Positions 57,001-64,000 of a DNA stretch of 64,000 bases are shown piece after piece; the first letter of the stretch is position 1; each line of letters starts with the position of its first letter. Source of the DNA: Thiomonas sp. X19 (GTDB lineage: Bacteria; Pseudomonadota; Gammaproteobacteria; Burkholderiales; Burkholderiaceae_C); assembly GCF_900089495.1 (NCBI RefSeq), contig NZ_LT605203.1:3426031-3490030 (forward strand). The letters run 5' to 3'. The notes under the pieces are model-generated. The model did no database searches. It worked only from the letters and a program-made list of their open reading frames with translations, and was not told where the DNA came from. The translations under genes were made by a program, and so were the position numbers.

Positions 57001-57379
57001 GCGCGAGCGCCTGCCCGACTACATGCTGCCGCAGCATATCGTCGCGCTGCCCGCCCTGCCCCGTCTGCCCAACGGCAAAATCAACCGTGGAGCATTGCCA
57101 CCACCCTCGACTGAGAGTTCCCAGGCTCGCCATCGTCCTCGCGCTCAAGCCGCCCCGAACAGCCCGGCTGAAAACGCCATTGCAGCGGTCTGGACCGAAC
57201 TGTTGGGCACTGAGCAGATCGCCGTCACCGACAATTTTTTCGACCTCGGCGGTCATTCCCTGCTGGCCATGCGCGCGATCACCACGCTGGAACAGCGCCA
57301 TGGGGTGCGCATTCAGCCGCGCCGCATGGTGTTGGAAACCCTCGGCCAGCTCGCCAACGGCATGGAGCTGAAGCGTTAA
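51044..57379 (+). CDS. Two-module non-ribosomal peptide synthetase (C-A-T-C-A-T)
   Basis: A 2111-residue NRPS. Domain 1 condensation: HHLVVDG at 136-142, overall EntF-like. Adenylation 1: core YTSGSTGTPKG near 611; active-site residues read by alignment to GrsA give DAKDLGVVDK, the code known for Glu (as in surfactin module 1). Carrier 1: DLGGHSLQ, phosphopantetheine Ser near 1007. Condensation 2: HHAIADT near 1201, with Thr in place of the final Gly. Adenylation 2: YTSGSTGRPKG near 1679, code DILQLGLVWK, close to known Gly codes. Carrier 2: DLGGHSLL, Ser near 2071. It ends there: no thioesterase, reductase or epimerase. The leading condensation domain implies an acyl or aryl cap on Glu. No MbtH, PPTase or export gene is adjacent. 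Confidence 0.92.
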   Translation: MSDFPLTPQQLDIYTDQSIHEGRPLYNIGCYLDIDGPLDHPALQEAIQFAFDRHDVLRVAFARHDATGVITQRAHGRFDYTLPLIDLSGQADAIAQAMRLLRERFLEPFDLRVSPLCSFALIRTAETRHFFLARCHHLVVDGHGLHLLLRTIRETYNGLLTRHDPPAASPSYFEYVEKQQAYLDSERFKADRRYWQQRFPQLPPALFPPKSAAGTEMQQATQHQVIWTIRRAHYNAMKRLALDMGLSQAHFLLALLGLACFRLLDQPSICIGVPVHNRIGAQDKSTLGMFASMLPLGVDCDLDQPFATLMATIAADLRSDYRHQNFPVSEIHRDLNLASSGRARIYDISLSIEPFDENGVLHGASYTTIPLHNGLAKTPLMIYVRDYHQDADVHVELNFNPDALDRSDAEHIRDRLALLFTQALQRPDLPLEAFSLFMTGEHDRILDDFGRGPVLLPNPALIHERFAAHAIRQPEALAVVYEDQRLTFGELARRVTALAQALRTLGVGPGVLVGLHVSRGPDMIAGLLGILAAGGAFVPLDPAQPAGRLSAILDDARPPVVLSDFAPSITHLVAKGTRIMGFDALGATDAPYPDAAPSTPAPGPHDLAYLLYTSGSTGTPKGVLIEHRSMSNLLQALEHAVYRHHPDVKRVGVNASLGFDASIKQIIQIAAGRTLVLLPQSVRFDPAQLSGYLTQHRVDVLDITPQQMKAVIASGELRPPPGWPWVTLVGGEAIDTALWAKLCGQREHAFYNVYGPTECTVDATAARIDSASPQPHIGRPLLNVQVRILDPKGRIAPIGAVGELHIGGLGVARGYLHQARLTTERFIPDPLSERAGERLYKTGDLARWLDDGRIAFIGRNDHQVKIRGFRIDLGEIENQLALHPDIRQALVTTAGDAQSDKRLVAYFTVHEGSQVPDTAACHEHLSKALPDYMVPSQYIHLDAFALTANGKLDRQALPAPDLATLAPGEIVAPNTPIEQALWAIWSEVLGLKAFGTRESFFDLGGHSLQITQVASRIRERLGLELALTTLFEHVRIADLAQHLEALQNRSAPASTSLVEIPLIPRNGLLPMSYSQRRMWLIQQFDPASAAYNIPVTLLLRGPLDTQCFRRALDLLVQRHEMLRASLLMGEREPMTRIETDLRVTLEHVDLAHLPADQRQPAARRWLSEGLDRPFNLASAPLHRIALLRLDTNQHVLSWVFHHAIADTWALAIVMRELFAAYAASTQGKQPDLPPLRVQYVDYAAWQRSAPAVASRHTQTAYWLQQLRDLQPLSLPADRTPPKVPSFRGHKVFTELTPNIRAQVKQRGAAWGVTPFMLYLAAFDLLLCRISGATDIAVGSLIANRHHLATESLVGTLVNTLVMRTDVSGDPSFQSLVERVRATALGAYAHQDMPYDELVESLASDRAGHPIGLVRVLFNLRNAPLGRLAAVDFDYEDFDFDRIAAQFDLSIHVDTEFTHRIHLEYSTDLYTRATAERLLDSYMHVLDQALARPDLPLSAFSLAAPRQIDLLRGAWNATQVPLPPQLLVHRHVQSGLPAAPQREAVFTADTRPSHFAELHAQALGLARLLRQRGIGRGHRVGLSLPRGAHMLPALLGVLHAGACYVPLDPAYPPQRLRDMAADAELALILSHRPLQTLFAGCDVPLLALDAPGFWASLDGLPLPPDAPSDARPDDPAYMIYTSGSTGRPKGVLVPHRAVVNFLASMAQAPGLGPSDKLLAVTTLSFDIAVLELLLPLAVGAQVVIADADTARDPYALRALLERSGCNVMQATPSTWRLLLDAGWNAPPAFRALVGGEALPLDLAERLLGCCGEVWNLYGPTETTVWSTAWKVENPRAGICIGRPIANTQVWVLDAHGHCCPIGVPGEIHIGGAGVTLGYWRRPELTAERFIADAFAKSPEGRLYKTGDLGRWRHDGQLEHLGRLDHQVKLRGFRIELGEIEAALLALPQVADAVVSTHAPSAQDVRLVAYVVPAAGQALQVSALREALRERLPDYMLPQHIVALPALPRLPNGKINRGALPPPSTESSQARHRPRAQAAPNSPAENAIAAVWTELLGTEQIAVTDNFFDLGGHSLLAMRAITTLEQRHGVRIQPRRMVLETLGQLANGMELKR

Positions 57380-57434
57380 GCGAGACGCCGAATGCGGCCT
57401 CGAGCGCCGCGTTCAGCCGCGCCAAGCTCGAACC

Positions 57435-59732
57435 TCAAGCCTGGGCATCCTCCGCTTCACGTTTGCGCGGCTTGGGGTCGGGCTCGGAGATGTCGAGCGT
57501 GACCTTGCCGTGCTCGTCGATATCCACCGTCACCCGGCCTCCGTCCACCAGCCTGCCGAACAGCAACTCGTCGGCCAGGGCGCGGCGAATGGTGTCCTGA
57601 ATCAGGCGCTGCATCGGGCGCGCGCCCATCAGCGGGTCAAACCCATCAGCGGCAAGATGTTTGCGCAAGGCATCGGTGAAGGTGGCTTCGACGCGCTTCT
57701 CGGTGAGTTGCGACTCGAGTTGCAGCAGGAACTTGTCGACCACGCGCAGGATGATGGTTTCGTCGAGCGCACGGAAGTTGATGATGGCGTCGAGCCGGTT
57801 GCGGAACTCGGGCGAGAACATGCGCTTGATGTCGACCATCTCGTCGCCACGCTCGCGCTTGGAGGTGAAACCCATGGTGCTCTTCTGCATGGCTTCGGCG
57901 CCCGCATTGGTCGTCATGATCAGAATGACGTTGCGGAAGTCGGCCTTGCGCCCGTTGTTGTCGGTCAGCGTGCCGTTGTCCATCACCTGCAGCAACACGT
58001 TGTAGACATCCGGATGGGCCTTCTCGATCTCGTCGAGCAGCAGCACCGCGTGCGGCCTCTTGGAAATGGCCTCGGTCAGCAAACCTCCCTGGTCGAAGCC
58101 GACATAGCCCGGAGGCGCGCCAATCAGGCGTGACACGGTGTGCCGCTCCATGTACTCGGACATGTCGAAGCGCACCAACTCGATGCCGAGCACGAAAGCC
58201 AGTTGTTTCGCCACCTCGGTCTTGCCCACGCCCGTTGGACCGCTGAACAGGAAGGCGCCAATGGGCTTCTCCGGCCGGCCCAGGCCCGAGCGCGCCATTT
58301 TGATGGCGGCAGCCAGGGCATTGATGGATTCGTCCTGACCGAACACCACGTTCTTCAAATCGCGTTCCAGATTGCGCAGCTTGGAGCGGTCGTCCGTTGT
58401 GACGCTGTGCACCGGCACGCGGGCGATTTTGGAAACGATGTCCTCGATCTCGGTTTTGCCGATGGTCTTTTTCTGTTTGCTCTTGGGCAGGATGCGTTGC
58501 GCCGCACCGGCTTCGTCGATCACGTCGATGGCCTTGTCGGGCAGATGCCGGTCGTTGATGTACTTGGCCGACAGCTCAGCCGCTGCCGCCAGCGCGCCCG
58601 CGCCATACTTCACGCCATGGTGCTCCTCGAAGCGCGACTTCAGCCCCTTGAGAATTTCCACGGTCTGCTCAATGCTGGGCTCGACCACGTCGATTTTCTG
58701 GAAGCGACGCGAAAGAGCAGCATCTTTCTCGAAAATACCCCGATATTCATTGAACGTCGTCGCACCGATGCAACGCAACTGGCCGGAGGTCAGCGCCGGC
58801 TTGAGCAGGTTGGACGCGTCCAGCGTTCCGCCCGAGGCCGCGCCCGCGCCGATGAGGGTGTGGATCTCGTCGATGAACAGAATGGAGTGCGGCATCTCCT
58901 TGATCTGCTTGATCACCGCCTTGATGCGCTGCTCGAAGTCGCCCCGGTACTTGGTGCCTGCGAGCAAGGCGCCCATGTCCAGGGAAAAAACCACGCCCTG
59001 CTCCAGCACGGCCGGAACCTGACCCTGCACGATGCGCCATGCCAAACCCTCGGCAATGGCGGTTTTGCCCACACCGGCCTCACCCACCAGCAAGGGGTTG
59101 TTCTTGCGCCGGCGGCACAGCACCTGGATGACGCGTTCGACCTCGGCCTCGCGGCCGATCAGTGGGTCGATTCGGCCCTCGCGGGCCAACTGGTTGAGGT
59201 TCTGGGTGAACTGGTCGAGCGGCGTTTCCTTGGCATCCTTCTCCTCGTCGTCCACACCGCCACCGCTGGCAGGCTTGGCGGGCTCCACCGGGTCGGTCTT
59301 GCGAATACCGTGCGAGAGAAAGTTCACCACGTCCAGCCGGGTCACGCCCTGCTGGTGGAGGTAATACACCGCGTGCGAATCCTTCTCGCTGAAGATGGCA
59401 ACCAGCACATTCGCACCGGTGACTTCCTTCTTGCCGTTGCTGGACGACTGCACATGCATGATGGCGCGCTGGATCACGCGCTGGAATCCCAGCGTGGGCT
59501 GGGTGTCCACATCGTCCGAACCCGGCACCACGGGGGTATTTTCTTTGACGAAGGCTGCCAGGCTCTTGCGCAGATCATCGAGATTGGCCGAGCAGGCGCG
59601 CAGCACTTCGGCGGCCGACGGGTTGTCCAAAAGCGCCAACAACAGGTGCTCCACGGTGATGAACTCGTGCCGCTGCTGACGCGCCTCGACAAAGGCCATA
59701 TGCAAACTGACTTCCAGTTCCTGGGCAATCAT
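57435..59732 (-). CDS. clpA: ATP-dependent protease ATP-binding subunit ClpA
   Basis: A 765-residue AAA+ unfoldase for ClpP. N-domain repeats ([35 protein letters not shown]) bind ClpS; AAA1 has [13 protein letters not shown] and AAA2 [13 protein letters not shown]. The C-terminal part carries the ClpP-binding loop region ([12 protein letters not shown]). It starts nine bases after clpS, so they form the usual clpS-clpA operon. It feeds N-degron substrates selected by ClpS to ClpP. Confidence 0.96.
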   Translation of the reverse strand: MIAQELEVSLHMAFVEARQQRHEFITVEHLLLALLDNPSAAEVLRACSANLDDLRKSLAAFVKENTPVVPGSDDVDTQPTLGFQRVIQRAIMHVQSSSNGKKEVTGANVLVAIFSEKDSHAVYYLHQQGVTRLDVVNFLSHGIRKTDPVEPAKPASGGGVDDEEKDAKETPLDQFTQNLNQLAREGRIDPLIGREAEVERVIQVLCRRRKNNPLLVGEAGVGKTAIAEGLAWRIVQGQVPAVLEQGVVFSLDMGALLAGTKYRGDFEQRIKAVIKQIKEMPHSILFIDEIHTLIGAGAASGGTLDASNLLKPALTSGQLRCIGATTFNEYRGIFEKDAALSRRFQKIDVVEPSIEQTVEILKGLKSRFEEHHGVKYGAGALAAAAELSAKYINDRHLPDKAIDVIDEAGAAQRILPKSKQKKTIGKTEIEDIVSKIARVPVHSVTTDDRSKLRNLERDLKNVVFGQDESINALAAAIKMARSGLGRPEKPIGAFLFSGPTGVGKTEVAKQLAFVLGIELVRFDMSEYMERHTVSRLIGAPPGYVGFDQGGLLTEAISKRPHAVLLLDEIEKAHPDVYNVLLQVMDNGTLTDNNGRKADFRNVILIMTTNAGAEAMQKSTMGFTSKRERGDEMVDIKRMFSPEFRNRLDAIINFRALDETIILRVVDKFLLQLESQLTEKRVEATFTDALRKHLAADGFDPLMGARPMQRLIQDTIRRALADELLFGRLVDGGRVTVDIDEHGKVTLDISEPDPKPRKREAEDAQA

Positions 59733-59741
59733 GACACTCTC

Positions 59742-60071
59742 CTAAATGGCCTCCATCACACACTGCAGGGGATGCCCTGCCTGACGCGCCGCCGCCATCA
59801 CCTGCTCAACCTTGGTCGCGGCCACATCTTTCGCAAAAACCCCGCAAACGGCCCGACCATGCTGGTGTACTTTAAGCATGATTTGCGTCGCCGTTTCACG
59901 GTCTTTGCTGAAAAACTGCTGAATCACAAACACCACAAATTCCATGGGCGTGAAATCGTCGTTCAACATCACCACCTGATACAGCGGCGGGGGCTTGAGT
60001 TGCTGCTCCTGGCGCTCGACAACAGCCGCAGAACCAGGGTCGGAACCGGAGATTTTGCGTGGTTTGGACAT
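59742..60071 (-). CDS. clpS: N-degron adaptor ClpS
   Basis: A 109-residue adaptor that brings proteins with Leu, Phe, Tyr or Trp at the N-terminus to ClpA. The core reads [22 protein letters not shown] with the Asp-Asp pair and Met gatekeeper, followed by [15 protein letters not shown] with the conserved histidine. The first 30 residues are a flexible Pro/Glu-rich tail, normal for ClpS. It is the first gene of the clpSA operon. Confidence 0.95.
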   Translation of the reverse strand: MSKPRKISGSDPGSAAVVERQEQQLKPPPLYQVVMLNDDFTPMEFVVFVIQQFFSKDRETATQIMLKVHQHGRAVCGVFAKDVAATKVEQVMAAARQAGHPLQCVMEAI

Positions 60072-60243
60072 GCTCGAATTTTAGATTTACCACCTTGCAT
60101 CTGCTTGCCTAGGGCTACGCCCCATTGTTCACCAAGTTGCTGCACTCATGGGCCTGAATGCCGCACGCGGGGCGATGTGTTGCGCGTGTGCAGCATCGCT
60201 CCAGAGCTGCCGCAAGCTTTTCATCATGCACATAACGTACCAG

Positions 60244-60280
60244 CCAAGAAAAAGCCGCACACTGTGCGGCTTTTTCTTGG
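60244..60280. terminator. Bidirectional rho-independent terminator between icd and clpS
   Basis: A perfect 17-base-pair inverted repeat, CCAAGAAAAAGCCGCAC, loop ACT, then its complement. Each strand has a GC-rich stem followed by TTTTTCTTGG, so it can stop transcription in both directions. It lies 55 bases past the icd stop (minus strand). The rest of the 264-base gap holds the clpS promoter region, with no other gene seen. Confidence 0.85.
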
Positions 60281-60335
60281 CATGGAAAGCCTTGGCCCGT
60301 GATGCATCGACCTGTCGGCCTACGCGAGCTCGGCT

Positions 60336-61586
<1,251 letters not shown>

Positions 61587-61851
61587 GGGAGACTCCGGAT
61601 CGTGTGTATGCCGCATTCTAGTCAGGACGCATGCGCAGGATCATGTCTTTTATAAGACATAAGTCTGACATCTGACACATGGTCATGCAGCGCGAGGCCG
61701 ACGGTCCTGCTTCACAACGATTGCGGCTGGCGCGCGGATCGCACACCCTGGATGCTTGCGGGGCTTCCATCATGTCAACCGAATTTCGACGGGCCGCGTT
61801 ATGGATGCGATCCCCTTGGATCAACATCCAAAACTCTTTCAAAGGTCAATC

Positions 61852-62055
61852 ATGAAGAAGATTCTTGCCGCCATGTTCGCCATGTTCCTCGCCTCCGCTG
61901 TGATGGCTCAAGCTGCTCCCGAAGCAGCCAAGCCCGCTCCTGCCGCCAAGGCCGAAGCGCACAAACCCGTGAAGCATCACAAAAAGGTGATGCACAAGAA
62001 GGCCACGGGAAAGAAAATGGAAAAGAAGGCTCCTGCCGCTTCTGCCGCCAAGTAA
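61852..62055 (+). CDS. Small secreted Lys/Ala/His-rich peptide, acid-shock (Asr)-like
   Basis: A 67-residue product. A signal peptide (KKILAAMFAMFLASAVMAQA) is followed by about 45 residues rich in Ala, Pro and Lys with a HKPVKHHKKVMHKKAT core. Composition and layout resemble Asr acid-shock proteins, which protect periplasmic proteins at low pH; sequence identity cannot be judged for such low-complexity peptides. AAAGGTCAATC provides a ribosome-binding site at the ATG, and a terminator follows, so it is a single-gene unit. The 265-base gap before it (icd promoter side) shows no other gene. Confidence 0.8.
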   Translation: MKKILAAMFAMFLASAVMAQAAPEAAKPAPAAKAEAHKPVKHHKKVMHKKATGKKMEKKAPAASAAK

Positions 62056-62103
62056 TTCCAGGCCATTTCAAACAGCATTCCGGGCCAAGTTCATTCGGCC
62101 CAT

Positions 62104-62130
62104 CAAAGGCGCCTTCAGGCGCTTTTTTTG
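62104..62130 (+). terminator. Rho-independent terminator of the acid-shock-like gene
   Basis: GCGCC (62109-62113), loop TTCA, GGCGC (62118-62122), then seven T residues. It lies about 50 bases after the stop of the small secreted peptide. Confidence 0.85.
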
Positions 62131-62222
62131 TGTCCAACATTGAACCGGGTCAGCCCATGCGATGCACTGCCCGAGGTCTGCGGCACAATGCCTTGGCACA
62201 GACTTGGTCCAAGGAAGCCCCT

Positions 62223-62711
62223 ATGAAACTGACATCCAACCTGGCCAGAAAGGCCAACCGTCGCCACATCGGATTCTTGGTTTGCTTCGCTGTTCTGAGC
62301 CTCGCGCCTCTGGCGCGTGCGCAACTGGCCGTCCTGCCGCAAACCACCTTGCAGGCTGGCATGCAGTTGATTCACGCCGAACTTGCCACGACGCCTGACC
62401 AGCGTGAAACCGGCTTGATGTATCGGCGCGAACTGAGCGGCAACCACGGCATGCTGTTCATCTTTTCTGACGATCAGCCTGTGTGCATGTGGATGAAGAA
62501 CACCTTCATACCGCTGTCAGTGGCGTTCATCGACGACCAAGGGCGAATCACCAATATTGCCGACATGAAGCCGCAGACGCTGGATAGCCATTGCGCGGTG
62601 CAAAACGTGCGTTTCGCACTCGAAATGCCGCTGGGCTGGTTTGCGCAGCGCGGCCTCAAACCCGGCTTCCAGCTTCGTGGCAAGCCCTTCGGGACCACCG
62701 CTGCACGCTGA
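62223..62711 (+). CDS. DUF192 exported protein
   Basis: A 162-residue protein with an N-terminal signal peptide (FLVCFAVLSLAPLARAQ) and a DUF192 domain. The conserved core is ATTPDQRETGLMYRREL, GMLFIFSDDQPVCMWMKNTFIPLSVAFID and a late ALEMPLGWFAQRGLKPG. The molecular role of DUF192 is unknown; the C-x-W-M-K-N-T motif is the family signature. It is separated from the acid-shock-like gene by a terminator and so has its own promoter. Confidence 0.9.
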   Translation: MKLTSNLARKANRRHIGFLVCFAVLSLAPLARAQLAVLPQTTLQAGMQLIHAELATTPDQRETGLMYRRELSGNHGMLFIFSDDQPVCMWMKNTFIPLSVAFIDDQGRITNIADMKPQTLDSHCAVQNVRFALEMPLGWFAQRGLKPGFQLRGKPFGTTAAR

Positions 62712-62829
62712 CCGCAAGCGCATCCGTCGCAACCTTGCATCATGCCATCCAGAGCCACCTCAAACCGCCGGACCATGCTCGGGCCGGAGATGGCCCCCTT
62801 GGGAGGAGACCGGCGGCGTGATCCTGACT

Positions 62830-63414
62830 TCAGCCGAAGTTGCGCTCGGCAAAACTCCAGTTGGCGAGATGATCCAGGAAGGTCTTGACGAAGTCCGGCC
62901 GACGGTTGCGGAAATCCACATAGTAGGCATGCTCCCACACGTCCACGGTCAGCAGCGGCTTGTCGGCTGAAGTCAGCGGCGTGGCGGCATTGCTGGTGTT
63001 GACGATGTCCACCGAGCCATCGGCCTTTTTCACCAGCCAGGTCCAGCCCGAACCGAAGTTGCCCACGGCCGACTTGTGGAATGCCTCCTTGAATGCGGCG
63101 AAGCCACCCCACTTCTTGTTGATGGCGCCCTGCAACGCACCCCCGGGTTCACCACCACCCTTGGGGCTGAGGGAATGCCAGAAAAATGTGTGGTTCCAGA
63201 TTTGGGCCGCGTTGTTGAACACGCCGCCGGCAGGCGCTTTGTGAATGATGTCGTCGAGACTCATGGCCTCAAACTCGGTGCCTTTGATGAGATTGTTCAG
63301 GTTCGTGACATAGGCCTGATGGTGTTTGCCGTGGTGATATTCCAGGGTTTCACGCGACATATGGGGCGCAAGCGCATCCAGGGCAAACGGCAGGGCGGGA
63401 AGTTGGTGTTCCAT
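62830..63414 (-). CDS. sodB: Iron superoxide dismutase
   Basis: A 194-residue Fe/Mn-type dismutase. Metal ligands are visible: His in [11 protein letters not shown], His in WNHTFFWHS, and Asp/His in [13 protein letters not shown]. Residues [11 protein letters not shown] and GSGWTWLV favour iron over manganese. It removes superoxide in the cytoplasm. It is a single gene, convergent with the DUF192 gene. Confidence 0.95.
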   Translation of the reverse strand: MEHQLPALPFALDALAPHMSRETLEYHHGKHHQAYVTNLNNLIKGTEFEAMSLDDIIHKAPAGGVFNNAAQIWNHTFFWHSLSPKGGGEPGGALQGAINKKWGGFAAFKEAFHKSAVGNFGSGWTWLVKKADGSVDIVNTSNAATPLTSADKPLLTVDVWEHAYYVDFRNRRPDFVKTFLDHLANWSFAERNFG

Positions 63415-63460
63415 GGGATAGCCTTTCGAAGTTGGACTGCGAAGAACAGTTTTTTATTCT

Positions 63461-64000
63461 AGGAGACTGTCGGACTTTGCGGTCTTCCGGATGAAGACGC
63501 TATCCGAGACAATTGCTGCTGCACAACCGAGAGCCCGAGCCGATGAGCCGCTTCGTCCCTGTTGACCGAGACACCGCATATCTGTTGCCACCGTCGGTGG
63601 ACGAATGGCTGCCCACTGATCACTTGGCGCGCTTCGTGGTCGAAGTCATCGAGCAGCTTGATCTGGGCGATCTGGCCCGACAGTACGCAGGCCGGGGCTC
63701 GGCGGCGCACCATCCGGCGGTGCTGCTGGGCCTGCTGATCTACGGCTACGCCAACGGCGTGCACTCCAGCCGCAAGATCGAGCGGGCGACCTACGACTCG
63801 GTGGCGTTCCGCTTTGTTGCGGCCAATACCCACCCCGATCACGACACGCTGGCGACGTTCCGCCGCCGCTTCTTGAAGGAGGTGGAGGCACTGTTCGTGC
63901 AGGTGCTGGTTCTGGCGCGCGAGATGAAGCTGCTCAAGCTCGGACACATCGCGCTGGATGGCACCAAGATCGACGCCAACGCCAGCAAGCACAAGGCCTT
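63461..64000 (+). mobile_element. IS1182-like insertion sequence, left part only
   Basis: A probable left end begins near GAGACTGTCGGACTTTGCGG (63464 on), 80 bases before a transposase start, the usual place for an IS terminal repeat. The other end is outside the window, so the repeat cannot be confirmed. Confidence 0.55.
63543..64000 (+). CDS. IS1182-family transposase, 5' part
   Basis: 152 codons of an open frame running off the window. The start SRFVPVDRDTAYLLPPSVDEWLP, the LLGLLIYGYANGVHSSRKIE segment and HIALDGTKIDANASKHK (first catalytic Asp) match IS1182-type DDE transposases. The visible part has no stop or frameshift. It reads away from sodB. Confidence 0.88.
   Translation, partial: MSRFVPVDRDTAYLLPPSVDEWLPTDHLARFVVEVIEQLDLGDLARQYAGRGSAAHHPAVLLGLLIYGYANGVHSSRKIERATYDSVAFRFVAANTHPDHDTLATFRRRFLKEVEALFVQVLVLAREMKLLKLGHIALDGTKIDANASKHKA

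Noticed and set aside
58140..60302. 720-residue open frame on the plus strand
   Set aside because: Antisense shadow of clpA and clpS; both are well-conserved genes in the other direction.

Overview
This 64 kb window looks like chromosome from a high-GC betaproteobacterium of the Burkholderiales, most like an acid- and arsenic-tolerant sulfur oxidiser of the Thiomonas type. That assignment is inferred from protein character and gene content (arsenic cluster, tetrathionate-reductase-like operon, PHA depolymerase, short-form IlvD, stand-alone rnfB-nth, acid-shock-like peptide); no database search was possible. Most of the window is ordinary chromosome. The accessory block runs from about 10.4 to 28.1 kb.

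Region 1 (1-10.5 kb): molybdopterin synthase (moaD, moaE); an arsenic cluster read leftwards (arsR, arsI-like, a thioredoxin-type ArsC, arsB and a second, glutaredoxin-type ArsC); then a membrane molybdoenzyme operon in the order ttrB-ttrC-ttrA-torD-like. An almost perfect FNR/ANR site lies just upstream of ttrB, which points to induction under oxygen limitation. The moa genes supply the cofactor that TtrA needs.

Region 2 (10.5-28.1 kb): a type I-C CRISPR-Cas island, all on the minus strand. Order in the direction of transcription: tyrosine integrase, brnT-brnA toxin-antitoxin, cas3, cas5, cas8c, cas7, hicB-hicA toxin-antitoxin, cas4, cas1, cas2, leader, then about 80 repeats of 37 nt. The hicBA pair sits inside the cas operon with overlapping or abutting genes. 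An IS1380-family element interrupts the old, leader-distal end of the array and takes the place of exactly one repeat. The array contains several duplicated or one-base-different spacers and one pair against the same target in opposite orientations. It ends 11 bp before the FNR box of ttrB, and both are read in the same direction.

Region 3 (28.1-50.8 kb): housekeeping genes (LOG-family protein, PII protein, nadE, FemAB-like DUF482 protein, LMW-PTP, PQQ-type sugar dehydrogenase, uvrB, aromatic aminotransferase, phaZ, rnfB, nth). A vitamin B12 uptake locus follows (btuF-like; btuB-btuC-btuD behind a cobalamin riboswitch), then zapB-like, zapA, a 6S RNA, a TauE/SafE permease, a frameshifted PIN-domain gene, lgt and ilvD.

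Region 4 (50.8-64 kb): an orphan two-module NRPS (C-A-T-C-A-T, no thioesterase) whose specificity codes read as Glu then Gly; then clpS-clpA, icd, an acid-shock-like secreted peptide, a DUF192 protein, sodB and the start of an IS1182-like transposase cut by the window edge.

The strongest candidates for something new are the hicBA module built into the cas operon and the orphan Glu-Gly NRPS. The IS-for-repeat replacement and the array feeding into an anaerobic respiratory promoter come next.
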